A stretch of DNA of 64,000 nt, from contig NZ_CP031030.1 of assembly GCF_003711225.1 (NCBI RefSeq), positions 4,960,001 through 5,024,000 of the forward strand, in the 5' to 3' direction. Made by a program: the position numbers and the translations under genes. The first letter of the stretch is position 1. Every line of letters starts with the position of its first letter. The DNA is from Runella sp. SP2. GTDB lineage: Bacteria > Bacteroidota > Bacteroidia > Cytophagales > Spirosomataceae. This document shows, piece after piece, positions 51,167-59,836 of the stretch. The notes below the pieces were generated by a model, which had not been told where the DNA came from, ran no database searches, and saw nothing but the letters and a program-made list of their open reading frames with translations.

Positions 51167-51371
51167 GAGAAGTAAAATTACGTTTGGCAAAATCTAGCAC
51201 TGCCTGTATTTGTTCTTCTGAGATATAATCAAAGTCAGACAAAAAGGCGTGATACGAATCTCCATGATGCAAATAGTCAAACAAGTTTTTGACAGGGACT
51301 CGCGTTCCCCTAAATACAGGTGTTCCTCCCAAAATTTCGGGGTCTGACACAACAGCTTCTTCCAAAGTCAT
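51135..51371 (-). CDS. DUF433 antitoxin
   Basis: A 78-residue protein of the DUF433 family (VapB45-like): DPEILGGTPVFRGTRVPVKNLFDYL at the N-terminus (read as two overlapping pieces: ILGGTPVFRGTRVPV and KNLFDYL) with the HTH following, and ISEEQIQAVLDFAKRN near the end. It binds the DUF5615 toxin and probably its own promoter. Lies upstream of and overlapping the toxin gene. Confidence 0.88.
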   Translation of the reverse strand: MTLEEAVVSDPEILGGTPVFRGTRVPVKNLFDYLHHGDSYHAFLSDFDYISEEQIQAVLDFAKRNFTSHDTSAFASAA

Positions 51372-51412
51372 GATAATGGACGTTTTTCCTAACCAAAAAT
51401 ACTTTTTTTTCG

Positions 51413-51883
51413 CTACAATCTAAAATCTCTTTTACCTCCTGTTTTGGCAATAAGGCGGGTTTCTTTGATGACAATATGCTGGCTCATGGCTTTACACATG
51501 TCGTAAATAGTCAGCGCAGCTACGCTTGCTCCAGTCAACGCTTCCATTTCAATGCCTGTTTTCCCCGTCACGCTGGCGGTACATTCAATCACGACCTCGC
51601 GGGCTTCGTTGACCGATATTTCTACTTGACAGTTTTCGAGCCCCAACGGGTGGCAAAGTGGAATTAGCTCCCCCGTGCGCTTGGCCGCCATCACTCCTGC
51701 AATAATCGCGGTCTGAAAAACGGGGCCTTTTTTTGTATTAATTTCGTCGTTTTGGAGCAAATCCATGATTTCATCGCCCAATACCACAATAGTCCGCGCT
51801 TTGGCGACGCGTTTCGTGACTGCTTTTTCCGACACATCAACCATGCTGGGATTTCCGTCGGCATTCAAATGAGTAAGAGACAT
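51413..51883 (-). CDS. moaC: Cyclic pyranopterin monophosphate synthase
   Basis: 156 residues, normal length for MoaC. The signature is complete: PSMVDVSEKAVTKRVAKA at the start, GVMAAKRTGELIPLCHPLGL (substrate-binding Lys, Arg, His) and KTGIEMEALTGASVAAL. It converts the GTP-derived intermediate to cPMP in molybdenum-cofactor synthesis. No other moa gene is near. The start is the ATG giving MSLTHLN; the longer frame is rejected. It faces away from the ebo cluster across a 229-bp spacer with no other gene. Confidence 0.95.
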   Translation of the reverse strand: MSLTHLNADGNPSMVDVSEKAVTKRVAKARTIVVLGDEIMDLLQNDEINTKKGPVFQTAIIAGVMAAKRTGELIPLCHPLGLENCQVEISVNEAREVVIECTASVTGKTGIEMEALTGASVAALTIYDMCKAMSQHIVIKETRLIAKTGGKRDFRL

Positions 51884-52070
51884 TCCCTTCTTGTTTTTAT
51901 ATGCAAAGTAACAGGGTTTGATTCTCTTTTTAACCACATAAACCACTTAGTTTTTTATGATTCCTATTGTGAAAACTTCTATGTTCCCTATGTGGTTATC
52001 TAAGAAAGTCTAAACACGTCGATTTCCTAATTTTTATCATTGTATTGTCTGCGCTCATTGACTACCATTG

Positions 52071-52078
52071 TACCTTTG
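52071..52078 (+). promoter_or_regulatory. Putative -7 box (TACCTTTG) of the ebo cluster
   Basis: Perfect match to TAnnTTTG, 34 nt before the chosen eboA ATG. The nearest TTG at 52045 is slightly too far (23-nt spacer). It argues against the TTG start at 52068, which would lie upstream of the transcript. Confidence 0.4.
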
Positions 52079-52112
52079 TCATGGGTCTTTGAACAAAGAA
52101 CGACTGAATGCT

Positions 52113-52991
52113 ATGTATGAACCAATAAAGAGCTTGTTGTGGGAGATTTTGACCACCCACCTTACTACAGCCGAGTCGGAATGGCTCGAAAAACAGGGCG
52201 TCGCTCACCCGCTCGAATTGATGACCGCTTTTGTGGCCGCCCCGCGGTTTTTGTCCAAACGATTCGTTCAACCCAGCCCCGAACAAGCCGCCGAGCTTGA
52301 TAACCTCATCGAAGGTTTTTCGGTAGAAGGCTGGAGTTTTGTGCGCCTAAGCCGCGTGTGGCTGTTGAGCTGCTTGGATGCCTCCAACAAAGAAGCGTAT
52401 TGCCGCCACATCGAAACCCTCTTTGATACGGCCGAAATGAACGAGTTGGTGGCGCTTTATTCGGCGTTGCCTCTTCTGGCCTATCCCGAACAATGGCTGT
52501 TTAGGGCGACCGATGCCGTTCGTTCCAACATGGGCGTGGTTTATGAAGCCATTGCCTTGGGCAACCCGTACCCTTATCATCATTTTTCCGAATTGGCCTG
52601 GAATCAATTGGTTTTGAAGGGAATTTTTAACGACAAACCGCTTCACCTGATTTATGGATTGGAAGAACGTAGCAACGAAAAACTCGTGCTGACGCTATCT
52701 GATTTCGCGCACGAACGCTGGGCCGCAGGACGGTGGGTAGCGCCTCAAGTATGGCGACTGACCTCCAAGTTTTTGAACGAAACGTTGTTGGAAGATATGA
52801 AACATTTGTTTCAGTCAGACGTTGAATACGACCAACAAGCCGCAGCCTTGGCTTGTTATCATTCCAATTACGAGCCTGCTTTACAATTACTGGCGAGTTA
52901 TCCACATTTAGAAAAAATTGTTAACAATCACCACATTACGTGGACAAATCTTGAATTTTCTGACCTGAATACCTATGTGTCAAAACCATAA
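52113..52991 (+). CDS. eboA: EboA domain-containing protein
   Basis: 292 residues, nearly all helical, no signal peptide. Identification rests mainly on position as the first gene of an otherwise unmistakable ebo series and on its EboA-like helical layout (WSFVRLSRVWLLSCLDAS, EMNELVALYSALPLLAYPEQWLFRATDAVRSNMG split over helices). EboA proteins have no known activity; ebo genes are needed in cyanobacteria for moving a scytonemin precursor to the periplasm. The ATG is chosen over an upstream TTG because a -7 box lies between the two. Its end overlaps eboB by 17 nt. Confidence 0.85.
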   Translation: MYEPIKSLLWEILTTHLTTAESEWLEKQGVAHPLELMTAFVAAPRFLSKRFVQPSPEQAAELDNLIEGFSVEGWSFVRLSRVWLLSCLDASNKEAYCRHIETLFDTAEMNELVALYSALPLLAYPEQWLFRATDAVRSNMGVVYEAIALGNPYPYHHFSELAWNQLVLKGIFNDKPLHLIYGLEERSNEKLVLTLSDFAHERWAAGRWVAPQVWRLTSKFLNETLLEDMKHLFQSDVEYDQQAAALACYHSNYEPALQLLASYPHLEKIVNNHHITWTNLEFSDLNTYVSKP

Positions 52992-53997
52992 AGAACTTGA
53001 ACAAAACCCCTCTCACTTTGAAGAGTCGGAGGAGGTAGTCGCCCACACTGACTTGAGTTGGGAATCGCACCGTGACCTGATTCGTGGAATGCGTTTTTTT
53101 GACCCGCACATCCACATGGTATCCCGTACTACCGACGACTACGAGGCCATGCGCGACGCGGGCATTGTGGCGCTGATTGAACCCGCGTTTTGGGTAGGGC
53201 AGCCGCGCACGGGGCTTTCCACCTTCAAAGACTATTTTAGCAGCTTGGTCGGTTGGGAGCGTTTTCGTTCGTCTCAGTTTGGCATCAAACATTATTGCAC
53301 GATTGGCCTCAATTCCCGCGAAGCCAACAACGAGCCTTTGGCCGAGCAGGTAATGGAAATATTGCCGTTGTACCTGTACAAAGAAGGCGTAGTAGGGGTG
53401 GGAGAAATTGGGTTTGACGACCAAACGGCTGCCGAAGAAAAATACTACCGTTTACAGTTGGAACTGGCAAAAAAAGCCAAGTTGCCCGTGCAAATTCACA
53501 CCCCCCACCGCGATAAAAAACGCGGCACCGAGCGCAGCATGGCCATCGCATTGGAGCACGGTATCGACCCGTCGTGGGTGATTGTGGACCATAACAACGA
53601 AGAGACGGTAAAAAGTGTGCTCGACCAAGGTTTTTGGGCAGCATTTACGATTTATCCTTTCACCAAAATGAGCAACGAACGAATGGTGAAAATTGTGGAG
53701 CAATACGGCCCCGAACGCATCATGGTCAACTCCGCTGCCGACTGGGGAATTTCTGACCCGTTGGCAATTCCAAAAACGGCGGTTTTGATGAAACTCAACG
53801 GCATTTCGGACGAGGCCATTCGGTTGGTTACGTACCAAAATGCCATCGATGCTTTTGCCAAAAGTGGTCAAATTGACGTCAGCGATTTTGAAAATGGCCT
53901 GACCATTGACCAAAGCCAAAAATTTAATGGAAATACCATTTTGCGCGGAGGCCAGGAACCTGGCGCAAAAAAAACAAACACGCTGATTATCAAGTAA
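52975..53997 (+). CDS. eboB: TatD family metal-dependent hydrolase EboB
   Basis: 340 residues. After a 38-residue N-terminal extension rich in Glu/His comes the family start MRFFDPHIHMVSRTTDDYEAM with the metal-binding HxH (His-Ile-His), then GVGEIGFDD (Glu), VQIHTPH (His), WVIVDHNNEE (His) and SAADWGISDP (Asp), the full TatD/amidohydrolase set. The 17-nt overlap with eboA favours the long start; the internal ATG at 53089 is the alternative. Substrate unknown. Confidence 0.92.
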   Translation: MCQNHKELEQNPSHFEESEEVVAHTDLSWESHRDLIRGMRFFDPHIHMVSRTTDDYEAMRDAGIVALIEPAFWVGQPRTGLSTFKDYFSSLVGWERFRSSQFGIKHYCTIGLNSREANNEPLAEQVMEILPLYLYKEGVVGVGEIGFDDQTAAEEKYYRLQLELAKKAKLPVQIHTPHRDKKRGTERSMAIALEHGIDPSWVIVDHNNEETVKSVLDQGFWAAFTIYPFTKMSNERMVKIVEQYGPERIMVNSAADWGISDPLAIPKTAVLMKLNGISDEAIRLVTYQNAIDAFAKSGQIDVSDFENGLTIDQSQKFNGNTILRGGQEPGAKKTNTLIIK

Positions 53998-53998
53998 C

Positions 53999-54874
53999 GT
54001 GAGTAGCCTCAAACCCTATTTTCAACTCGCTCGTCCTGCCAACATTGTCACGGCAATCGCCGATATTTTGGCGGGGATGACCATTGCCCAGTTCGTTTTT
54101 GAACCCACTCCCAACAACGCCTATTGGCTGATTCCAGCCACGATAGGCTTGTACGGCGGCGGCGTGGTGATGAACGACGTTTTTGACGCCAAACTCGACG
54201 CCATCGAGCGCCCCGAACGCCCCATCCCAAGCGGCAAAGTATCGGTGCAGGCCGCTGCCATTTTGGGGGTTGGTTTACTACTTTTGGGCGTGTTAGCCGC
54301 CGCACAGTTCAGCATTCTAAGCGCCGAAATTGCCATTACAGTAGCTATTTTAGCCGTCATTTACGACCGTTTTGCCAAACATAGTGCTTTTTGGGGGCCG
54401 TTGACCATGGGGCTTTGTCGGGGAGGAAATTTGCTTCTTGGCATGAGTGCCGTTGAGCCTTCTTTGTCGGAATGGGGCTGGGTGGCGTTGGTGCCTATTG
54501 CTTACATTGGCGCTATTACGCTTATTAGTCAAGACGAAGTTCACGGAGGAAAACGGCGCTCGTTGTACATCGCTGCTTCCTTATATACTACCGTCCATGC
54601 AGTGCAATTTCTGGTAGCACACCAACAAGGAAATGCGCCATTGGCATTCCTTCTCATTGCTCTTCATGCGTGGTTGGTAGGGCGTCCTTTGTGGACAGCC
54701 ATACAAAATCCTATTGGCCCCAACATCGGCAAAGCGGTAAAATCTGGCGTTTTATCGCTTATTGTGATGGATGCGTCTTGGTGCGTAGTATTTGGGAACT
54801 GGCCTCTAGCCCTTGGTGTTCTGCTACTACTTCCGTTATCCATACGATTGGCCCGTATTTTTGCGGTGACTTAG
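53999..54874 (+). CDS. eboC: UbiA-like prenyltransferase EboC
   Basis: 291 residues with about eight membrane helices. The Asp-rich prenyl-diphosphate motif of UbiA enzymes appears as NDVFDAKLDAIERPERPIP (about 59-77) and the second one as DRFAKHS plus QDEVHGGKRR further on. It would attach an isoprenoid chain to an acceptor at the membrane. The start is GTG one nucleotide after the eboB stop. Acceptor and donor are unknown. Confidence 0.93.
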   Translation: MSSLKPYFQLARPANIVTAIADILAGMTIAQFVFEPTPNNAYWLIPATIGLYGGGVVMNDVFDAKLDAIERPERPIPSGKVSVQAAAILGVGLLLLGVLAAAQFSILSAEIAITVAILAVIYDRFAKHSAFWGPLTMGLCRGGNLLLGMSAVEPSLSEWGWVALVPIAYIGAITLISQDEVHGGKRRSLYIAASLYTTVHAVQFLVAHQQGNAPLAFLLIALHAWLVGRPLWTAIQNPIGPNIGKAVKSGVLSLIVMDASWCVVFGNWPLALGVLLLLPLSIRLARIFAVT

Positions 54875-54887
54875 CGAGTTTAAACTT

Positions 54888-56054
54888 ATGCAAATCTTAC
54901 AACAAACGTTTCAGGTACCTTATACCTATTCTATTTTTTTCACCAAACGACTATTCGACGTTGCCAATGATACGTTGCGTTCGTTCTTTGGTTCGTTTGG
55001 CCAAGCTGGCTTTCAACGTAAAGTATTGATAGCCATTGATGGAGGTTTTCTAGCTCATCATCCACAACTTCAAGAAGAGATTAACCTTTATTTTTCTTCC
55101 CTTGAAGACCTGGTGAAACTTGTGCCTCAGCTACTTGTTTTGCCTGGCGGAGAAGCGGCAAAAAACGACCCTAGCTTGTTCGACGAACTCGTAGAAGCCA
55201 TTGATAATTACGGCATTGACCGCCATTCGTTTGTCATTGGCATCGGCGGAGGAGCCATTTTAGACTTGGTCGGATACGCCGCAGCCGTATCGCACCGTGG
55301 TGTGAAGCACATTCGGATTCCGACGACGGTATTGTCCCAAAACGATTCGGGCGTAGGAGTGAAAAATGGCATCAACTACCGTGGAAAGAAAAACTTTTTG
55401 GGGACGTTTGCTCCGCCCGTAGCGGTGTTTAACGACTTGACGTTTCTCCAAACCCTCGACGACCGCGACTGGCGCGGGGGCATTGCAGAAGCCATCAAAG
55501 TTGCACTCATCAAAGACCAATCGTTTTTTGAGTGGATTGAAGTCAACGCCGAAGCCCTTGCCCAGCGCAATGAAGAGGTGATGGCTTACTTGATTCATCG
55601 CTGCGCCGAAATGCACGTTGAACACATCCGCAGCGGCGACCCCTTTGAATTTGGTTCTTCGCGACCGCTGGATTTTGGCCACTGGGCGGCTCACAAGCTC
55701 GAATACCTCACCGATTTTCAGGTGCGCCACGGCGAAGCAGTTGCCATTGGCATTGCCCTCGACTGTGTGTATTCGGTCAAAGTAGGAAAACTCACCAACA
55801 CCGAATTGCAGCGTATTTTAACGGTTATCCAAAAATTAGGTTTTGACCTTTACCACCCCAAACTCGCCGAAAACGACAAAATCAACCTTCGCAACGGCCT
55901 ACAAGAATTTAGAGAACACTTGGGCGGCCGCCTGACCATCATGCTCCTCGACCGCATCGGAAAGGGCGTTGAAGTCCACGAAATGGACGCCGACCTCATT
56001 GCTGAGTCAGTGGATTATTTGGAAGGGAATTATGCGAATTTGCTGGTCGGTTAA
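54888..56054 (+). CDS. eboD: 3-dehydroquinate synthase-like protein EboD
   Basis: 388 residues. The NAD-binding and catalytic core of the sugar-phosphate cyclase family is present: LPGGEAAKND, IGIGGGAILDLVGYAAA, RIPTTVLSQNDSGVGVKNGIN. Zinc ligands fit dehydroquinate synthase in spacing: Glu201 (IAEAIK), His265 (FGHWAAH) and His281 (RHGEAV). The KNGIN segment where AroB has other residues marks EboD-like cyclases, which probably use a different sugar phosphate. Placed 13 nt after eboC. Confidence 0.94.
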   Translation: MQILQQTFQVPYTYSIFFTKRLFDVANDTLRSFFGSFGQAGFQRKVLIAIDGGFLAHHPQLQEEINLYFSSLEDLVKLVPQLLVLPGGEAAKNDPSLFDELVEAIDNYGIDRHSFVIGIGGGAILDLVGYAAAVSHRGVKHIRIPTTVLSQNDSGVGVKNGINYRGKKNFLGTFAPPVAVFNDLTFLQTLDDRDWRGGIAEAIKVALIKDQSFFEWIEVNAEALAQRNEEVMAYLIHRCAEMHVEHIRSGDPFEFGSSRPLDFGHWAAHKLEYLTDFQVRHGEAVAIGIALDCVYSVKVGKLTNTELQRILTVIQKLGFDLYHPKLAENDKINLRNGLQEFREHLGGRLTIMLLDRIGKGVEVHEMDADLIAESVDYLEGNYANLLVG

Positions 56055-56069
56055 AAAACGTTTATTACC

Positions 56070-57266
56070 ATGAAAACTCCCTACGGACACCTCACTTATT
56101 GTAGCAACATTCACCCTGGCGAACGATGGGAGGATCATTTTAAAACCCTGCGCGACAACCTGCCGTACATCCAATCGCAGCTTTCGCCTAATGCTCCTTT
56201 TGCATTGGGGCTTCGTCTAGCCAACGACGCATCTATCGAGTTGGCGGAGCCTGAAAAATTGGCTGAATTTAAGGCATGGTTGAGCGCCAATAATATCTAC
56301 GTTTTTACCATGAACGGCTTCCCGTACGGCGGTTTTCATGCTACCCGCGTGAAAGACGATGTACACACGCCTGACTGGACCACCGACGACCGCACGGCTT
56401 ATACGCAGCGTTTGTTTGGGATTTTGGCCCAGTTACTACCCGAAGGAATGGAAGGCGGGATTTCTACTTCTCCCCTTTCGTACCGCTATTGGTGGGAAAC
56501 CGAAGAAGATAAACAACAAGCCATCAAAACGGCGACCGAAAATATTTTGCAGGTGGTCGAAACGCTAATGGAATTGCGGAAATCGACGGACAAACTCATG
56601 CACCTTGACATTGAGCCTGAACCCGACGGCATTTTGGAAAACGGGCAGGAGTTTATCGAGTGGTACAGTGAATATTTTTTACCAAAAGGCACTGCTTTTC
56701 TAGTCGAAAAACACGGTCTTTCTCCCGAAATCGCCCAAGAAACCTTGCTGACCCACGTACAACTTTGCTACGATGTTTGTCACTTTGCGGTCAGTTATGA
56801 AGAGCCACAAGTCATTGTTGACCAGCTCAAAGAGGTAGGAATCCGAGTTGGAAAAATTCAGATTAGTTCAGCCGTAAAGATGACATTGAACGACCAACGC
56901 GCTGAAAAATTAGACGCCATTAGAAGCTTCGACGAACCCGTGTATTTGCACCAAGTCGTCGCAAAAACCGAAGAAGGCACGTTCCAAAAATTCCCCGATT
57001 TGGCAGAAGCCCTCCAAGCCGACGCTAGTACCCACAACGAATGGCGGATTCACTTCCACGTGCCGCTGTTTATTGATTCGTACGGCTTACTTGACTCGAC
57101 ACAGGCTGAAATTGTGAAGACGCTCAATGTACATAAGGCTACGCCGTTTACCCAACACCTTGAAGTCGAAACTTATACCTGGGGCGTGTTGCCTACCGAT
57201 ATGCAAAAACCCATCGGCGAGTCTATTGTCCGCGAAATGCAATGGGTACAAGAACAACTCAAATGA
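56070..57266 (+). CDS. eboE: TIM-barrel metabolite-traffic protein EboE
   Basis: 398 residues, no signal peptide. A xylose-isomerase-like TIM barrel is suggested by HLTYCSNIHPGERWEDHFKT at the start, NIYVFTMNGFPYGGFH, LMHLDIEPEPDG and VQLCYDVCHFAVSYEEP, where Glu, Asp and His sit on strand ends. EboE proteins have no known reaction. Its stop overlaps the eboF start (ATGA). Confidence 0.93.
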   Translation: MKTPYGHLTYCSNIHPGERWEDHFKTLRDNLPYIQSQLSPNAPFALGLRLANDASIELAEPEKLAEFKAWLSANNIYVFTMNGFPYGGFHATRVKDDVHTPDWTTDDRTAYTQRLFGILAQLLPEGMEGGISTSPLSYRYWWETEEDKQQAIKTATENILQVVETLMELRKSTDKLMHLDIEPEPDGILENGQEFIEWYSEYFLPKGTAFLVEKHGLSPEIAQETLLTHVQLCYDVCHFAVSYEEPQVIVDQLKEVGIRVGKIQISSAVKMTLNDQRAEKLDAIRSFDEPVYLHQVVAKTEEGTFQKFPDLAEALQADASTHNEWRIHFHVPLFIDSYGLLDSTQAEIVKTLNVHKATPFTQHLEVETYTWGVLPTDMQKPIGESIVREMQWVQEQLK

Positions 57267-58636
57267 ACAAAACCGTTGTCATAGATATTGTTGGCCTGAG
57301 TGCCAATTTGATTGGAGAACATACTCCTTTTTTGAGCGAGTACGTTAAATCACGCCACACAACGCCGATTAAGCCCGTGCTGCCTGCCGTAACGACCACT
57401 TCGCAGAGTTGTTATGTAACGGGTAAATGGCCCTCGGAACACGGGATTGTGGCCAACGGCTGGTACGACCGCGAAGACGCCGAAATGAAGTTTTGGAAGC
57501 AATCCAACAAGTTGGTGAAAGCCGAAAAAATCTGGGATGCCGCCAAACGTCAAGACCCGTCGTTCACCTGTTCCAAGATGTTTTGGTGGTACAACATGTA
57601 CTCTACCGCCGACTTTTCGGTCACACCCCGCCCCCAATACCACGCCGACGGGGTGAAAGCACCCGATTGCTACGCCTACCCTGCATCGTTGCGCGACGAA
57701 CTTCAGCAAGATTTGGGACAATTTCCGCTGTTTAATTTTTGGGGACCCAATGCCAATATCAAATCGACAAAATGGATTGCCGATGCATCGCTGTGGGTTG
57801 ACCGCAAACATGACCCTACGCTGACGCTCATTTATTTGCCGCATTTGGATTATTGTTTACAAAAATTCGGCCCTGATTTTTCAAAGATTAGCAAAGAACT
57901 CAATGAAATCGACCAAGTCGTGGCCGATTTGGTGCGGCATTACGAAGCCAAAAACACCCGCATTGTTTTACTTTCCGAATACGGCATTAACCCCGTTCAT
58001 CGTCCCGTTCACATCAATCGTATTTTGCGCGAAGAAGGTCTGATTTCAGTACGTAACGAGCGTTGGTATGAGCTTTTGGACGCGGGTGCTTCTAAAGCAT
58101 TTGCTGCTGCCGACCACCAAATTGCCCACATTTATATCAATGACCCTGCCGTAAAAGCGCAGGTAAAAAAACGCCTCGAACAAACCGAAGGAATCGAACT
58201 CGTACTGGACGAAGATGGCAAAAAAGCGCATCACATCGACCACGAGCGGGCGGGCGACTTGGTCGCGGTAGCCAAGCCCGACAGTTGGTTTACGTACTAT
58301 TATTGGCTCGACGACGCCAAAGCGCCCGATTACGCGCATTTGGTTGACATCCACCGCAAACCAGGCTACGACCCCGTTGAGATGTTTATGGATCCCAAAA
58401 ATCCGTTTATCAAACTTCGAGCGGGCTATAAATTAGCGCGTAAGCTGCTCGGTTTCCGTTATTTGATGGACGTTATTCCGCTGGATGCTACGCTCATCAA
58501 AGGTTCACACGGAGGCATCAGCGCTTCACCCGAATTTTATCCCATTTGTATTACAGACACTCCCCTCACGCAGGCCGAACTCCAAGCTACGGATGTCTAT
58601 GAAGTGATTTGGGGGCATTTGTTTGAGAAAGCATAG
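57263..58636 (+). CDS. eboF: Nucleotide pyrophosphatase/phosphodiesterase-like protein EboF
   Basis: 457 residues of the alkaline-phosphatase-like NPP type. Asp8 (VVIDIVGLS) starts the metal site, Thr44 in LPAVTTTSQSCYVTG is the predicted nucleophile, and further ligands are in YLPHLDYCLQK (Asp, His), LLSEYGINPVH and KGSHGG (His). It would cleave a phosphodiester or diphosphate in the pathway product. The ATG overlapping the eboE stop by four bases (ATGA) is chosen; an upstream frame inside eboE is rejected. Last gene of the cluster; no clear terminator, but the next gene is convergent. Confidence 0.94.
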   Translation: MNKTVVIDIVGLSANLIGEHTPFLSEYVKSRHTTPIKPVLPAVTTTSQSCYVTGKWPSEHGIVANGWYDREDAEMKFWKQSNKLVKAEKIWDAAKRQDPSFTCSKMFWWYNMYSTADFSVTPRPQYHADGVKAPDCYAYPASLRDELQQDLGQFPLFNFWGPNANIKSTKWIADASLWVDRKHDPTLTLIYLPHLDYCLQKFGPDFSKISKELNEIDQVVADLVRHYEAKNTRIVLLSEYGINPVHRPVHINRILREEGLISVRNERWYELLDAGASKAFAAADHQIAHIYINDPAVKAQVKKRLEQTEGIELVLDEDGKKAHHIDHERAGDLVAVAKPDSWFTYYYWLDDAKAPDYAHLVDIHRKPGYDPVEMFMDPKNPFIKLRAGYKLARKLLGFRYLMDVIPLDATLIKGSHGGISASPEFYPICITDTPLTQAELQATDVYEVIWGHLFEKA

Positions 58637-58666
58637 GTTGGGTTTTTATCCGAGGAAAATAGGCTA

Positions 58667-59089
58667 TCATTTCTTTTTTCTCGGATAAACAACCTCATTG
58701 GGAAAACTAGCCTGAACAGGTATCATGTAAACAGTCAGCGTCCATTTACCTCTACTATTCCCCCTAAAAACTCGATCAATTTTGGCGTGATGGTATCCCA
58801 AACTTTTGATTGTTACTGCCCTTAATTTCTCAGCCAAGCTAATTTTTACCATTCCCAACGAATCCGTCACATACCTTCCCGTGGCCTCTCCAGCTTTATG
58901 TTTGTTTAACCAAATAAACGCACTCGGCATTGGCCTATTATCCTGAGCATCTTTTACATACACGACGAGACTATCCTTTTCCGTGGGAGTATATCTAGCC
59001 TCGTACCCTCTTTCTCCAAAGAGTTTTTCTTGGGCATTTGCGCTACTACACAAAAAGCAAAAAAGATAAATGAAGATGCGTTTTTTCAT
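58667..59089 (-). CDS. Small exported protein, carboxypeptidase-regulatory-like
   Basis: 140 residues with a signal peptide (RIFIYLFCFLCSSANAQ). A single beta-sandwich domain follows (VYVKDAQDNRPMPSAFIWLN, RYVTDSLGMVKISLAEKLR, VTIKSLGYHHAKID), like the CarboxypepD-regulatory fold with a C-terminal KKK. Function unknown. Convergent with eboF. Confidence 0.72.
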   Translation of the reverse strand: MKKRIFIYLFCFLCSSANAQEKLFGERGYEARYTPTEKDSLVVYVKDAQDNRPMPSAFIWLNKHKAGEATGRYVTDSLGMVKISLAEKLRAVTIKSLGYHHAKIDRVFRGNSRGKWTLTVYMIPVQASFPNEVVYPRKKK

Positions 59090-59168
59090 TGGTTAATTCT
59101 TAGCCGTAGAATCCAAAGAGACTTACAAAGCTATTTGATGAATATAACTACTATTTCCACAATTTCTT

Positions 59169-59687
59169 ATGAAGAATTTCCCTCTAACACTACTACTCTT
59201 GAGCCTACTAATCATCAATAGCTGCCAACCCAAAGATGATGCCTTACCCGCTCCTACGACTGAGGGGCTCAATACTTTTGGTTGTAAAATCAATGGAAAA
59301 GTATGGATTGCAGACGGCATTCGGAACGACCAAGGCCCCGCCGCCAAAGCCATTGAGGTAGAGTTTAAGCGGTTGAATGCTACTACTTTTTATTTGTTTA
59401 TCCATACCAATGCCAGCACCAAAGACCGCGTTCAGCTAACGCTGCCCAAAGGAGTCGTGGGTACTAATCTATTGGAAGATTTGTACGACAAACCTTTCGG
59501 GATTTATTACGACAACAATTTCAAGATTTTCAAGACAAAATCATCAAACCCAGGACAAGTCGTCATCTCCCGATTGGACACCGTGAACCGAATCGTCTCA
59601 GGCAGATTTGCGTTTGATGCCGAATTCGTTGTTTCCAAAGAAACAGTAAAAGTTACCGAAGGACGTTTTGATGTTAAGTATGAGTGA
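59169..59687 (+). CDS. Small lipoprotein (DUF6252-like)
   Basis: 172 residues with lipobox LIINSC (Cys 19 or so), then TFGCKINGKVWIADG, the pattern of a Bacteroidota-specific family of small lipoproteins (DUF6252-like; from memory). Beta-rich remainder. Function unknown. Followed by a spacer of 149 nt to argD. Confidence 0.72.
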   Translation: MKNFPLTLLLLSLLIINSCQPKDDALPAPTTEGLNTFGCKINGKVWIADGIRNDQGPAAKAIEVEFKRLNATTFYLFIHTNASTKDRVQLTLPKGVVGTNLLEDLYDKPFGIYYDNNFKIFKTKSSNPGQVVISRLDTVNRIVSGRFAFDAEFVVSKETVKVTEGRFDVKYE

Positions 59688-59740
59688 GGAGAATGAGCAA
59701 ATCCATTCACCTATTCCACCACATTCTCCGCCAGATTCGG

Positions 59741-59748
59741 TATCTTTG
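59741..59748 (+). promoter_or_regulatory. Putative -7 box (TATCTTTG) of argD
   Basis: Perfect TAnnTTTG match 88 nt before the ATG, followed by gcggag and a T-run, so it might also be part of a weak terminator of the preceding gene. Low certainty. Confidence 0.3.
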
Positions 59749-59836
59749 CGGAGTTTTTTTATTTTAAGTTAGTTTGATAACGTGTTTGTTGTACGACTAA
59801 CTAATAACAATTAACGGTGGCTTGCCACTTAGTATC

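Noticed and set aside
52068-52112. Upstream TTG start for eboA
   Set aside because: A -7 box lies at 52071-52078, so this codon would be outside the transcript; the ATG at 52113 gives a normal start.
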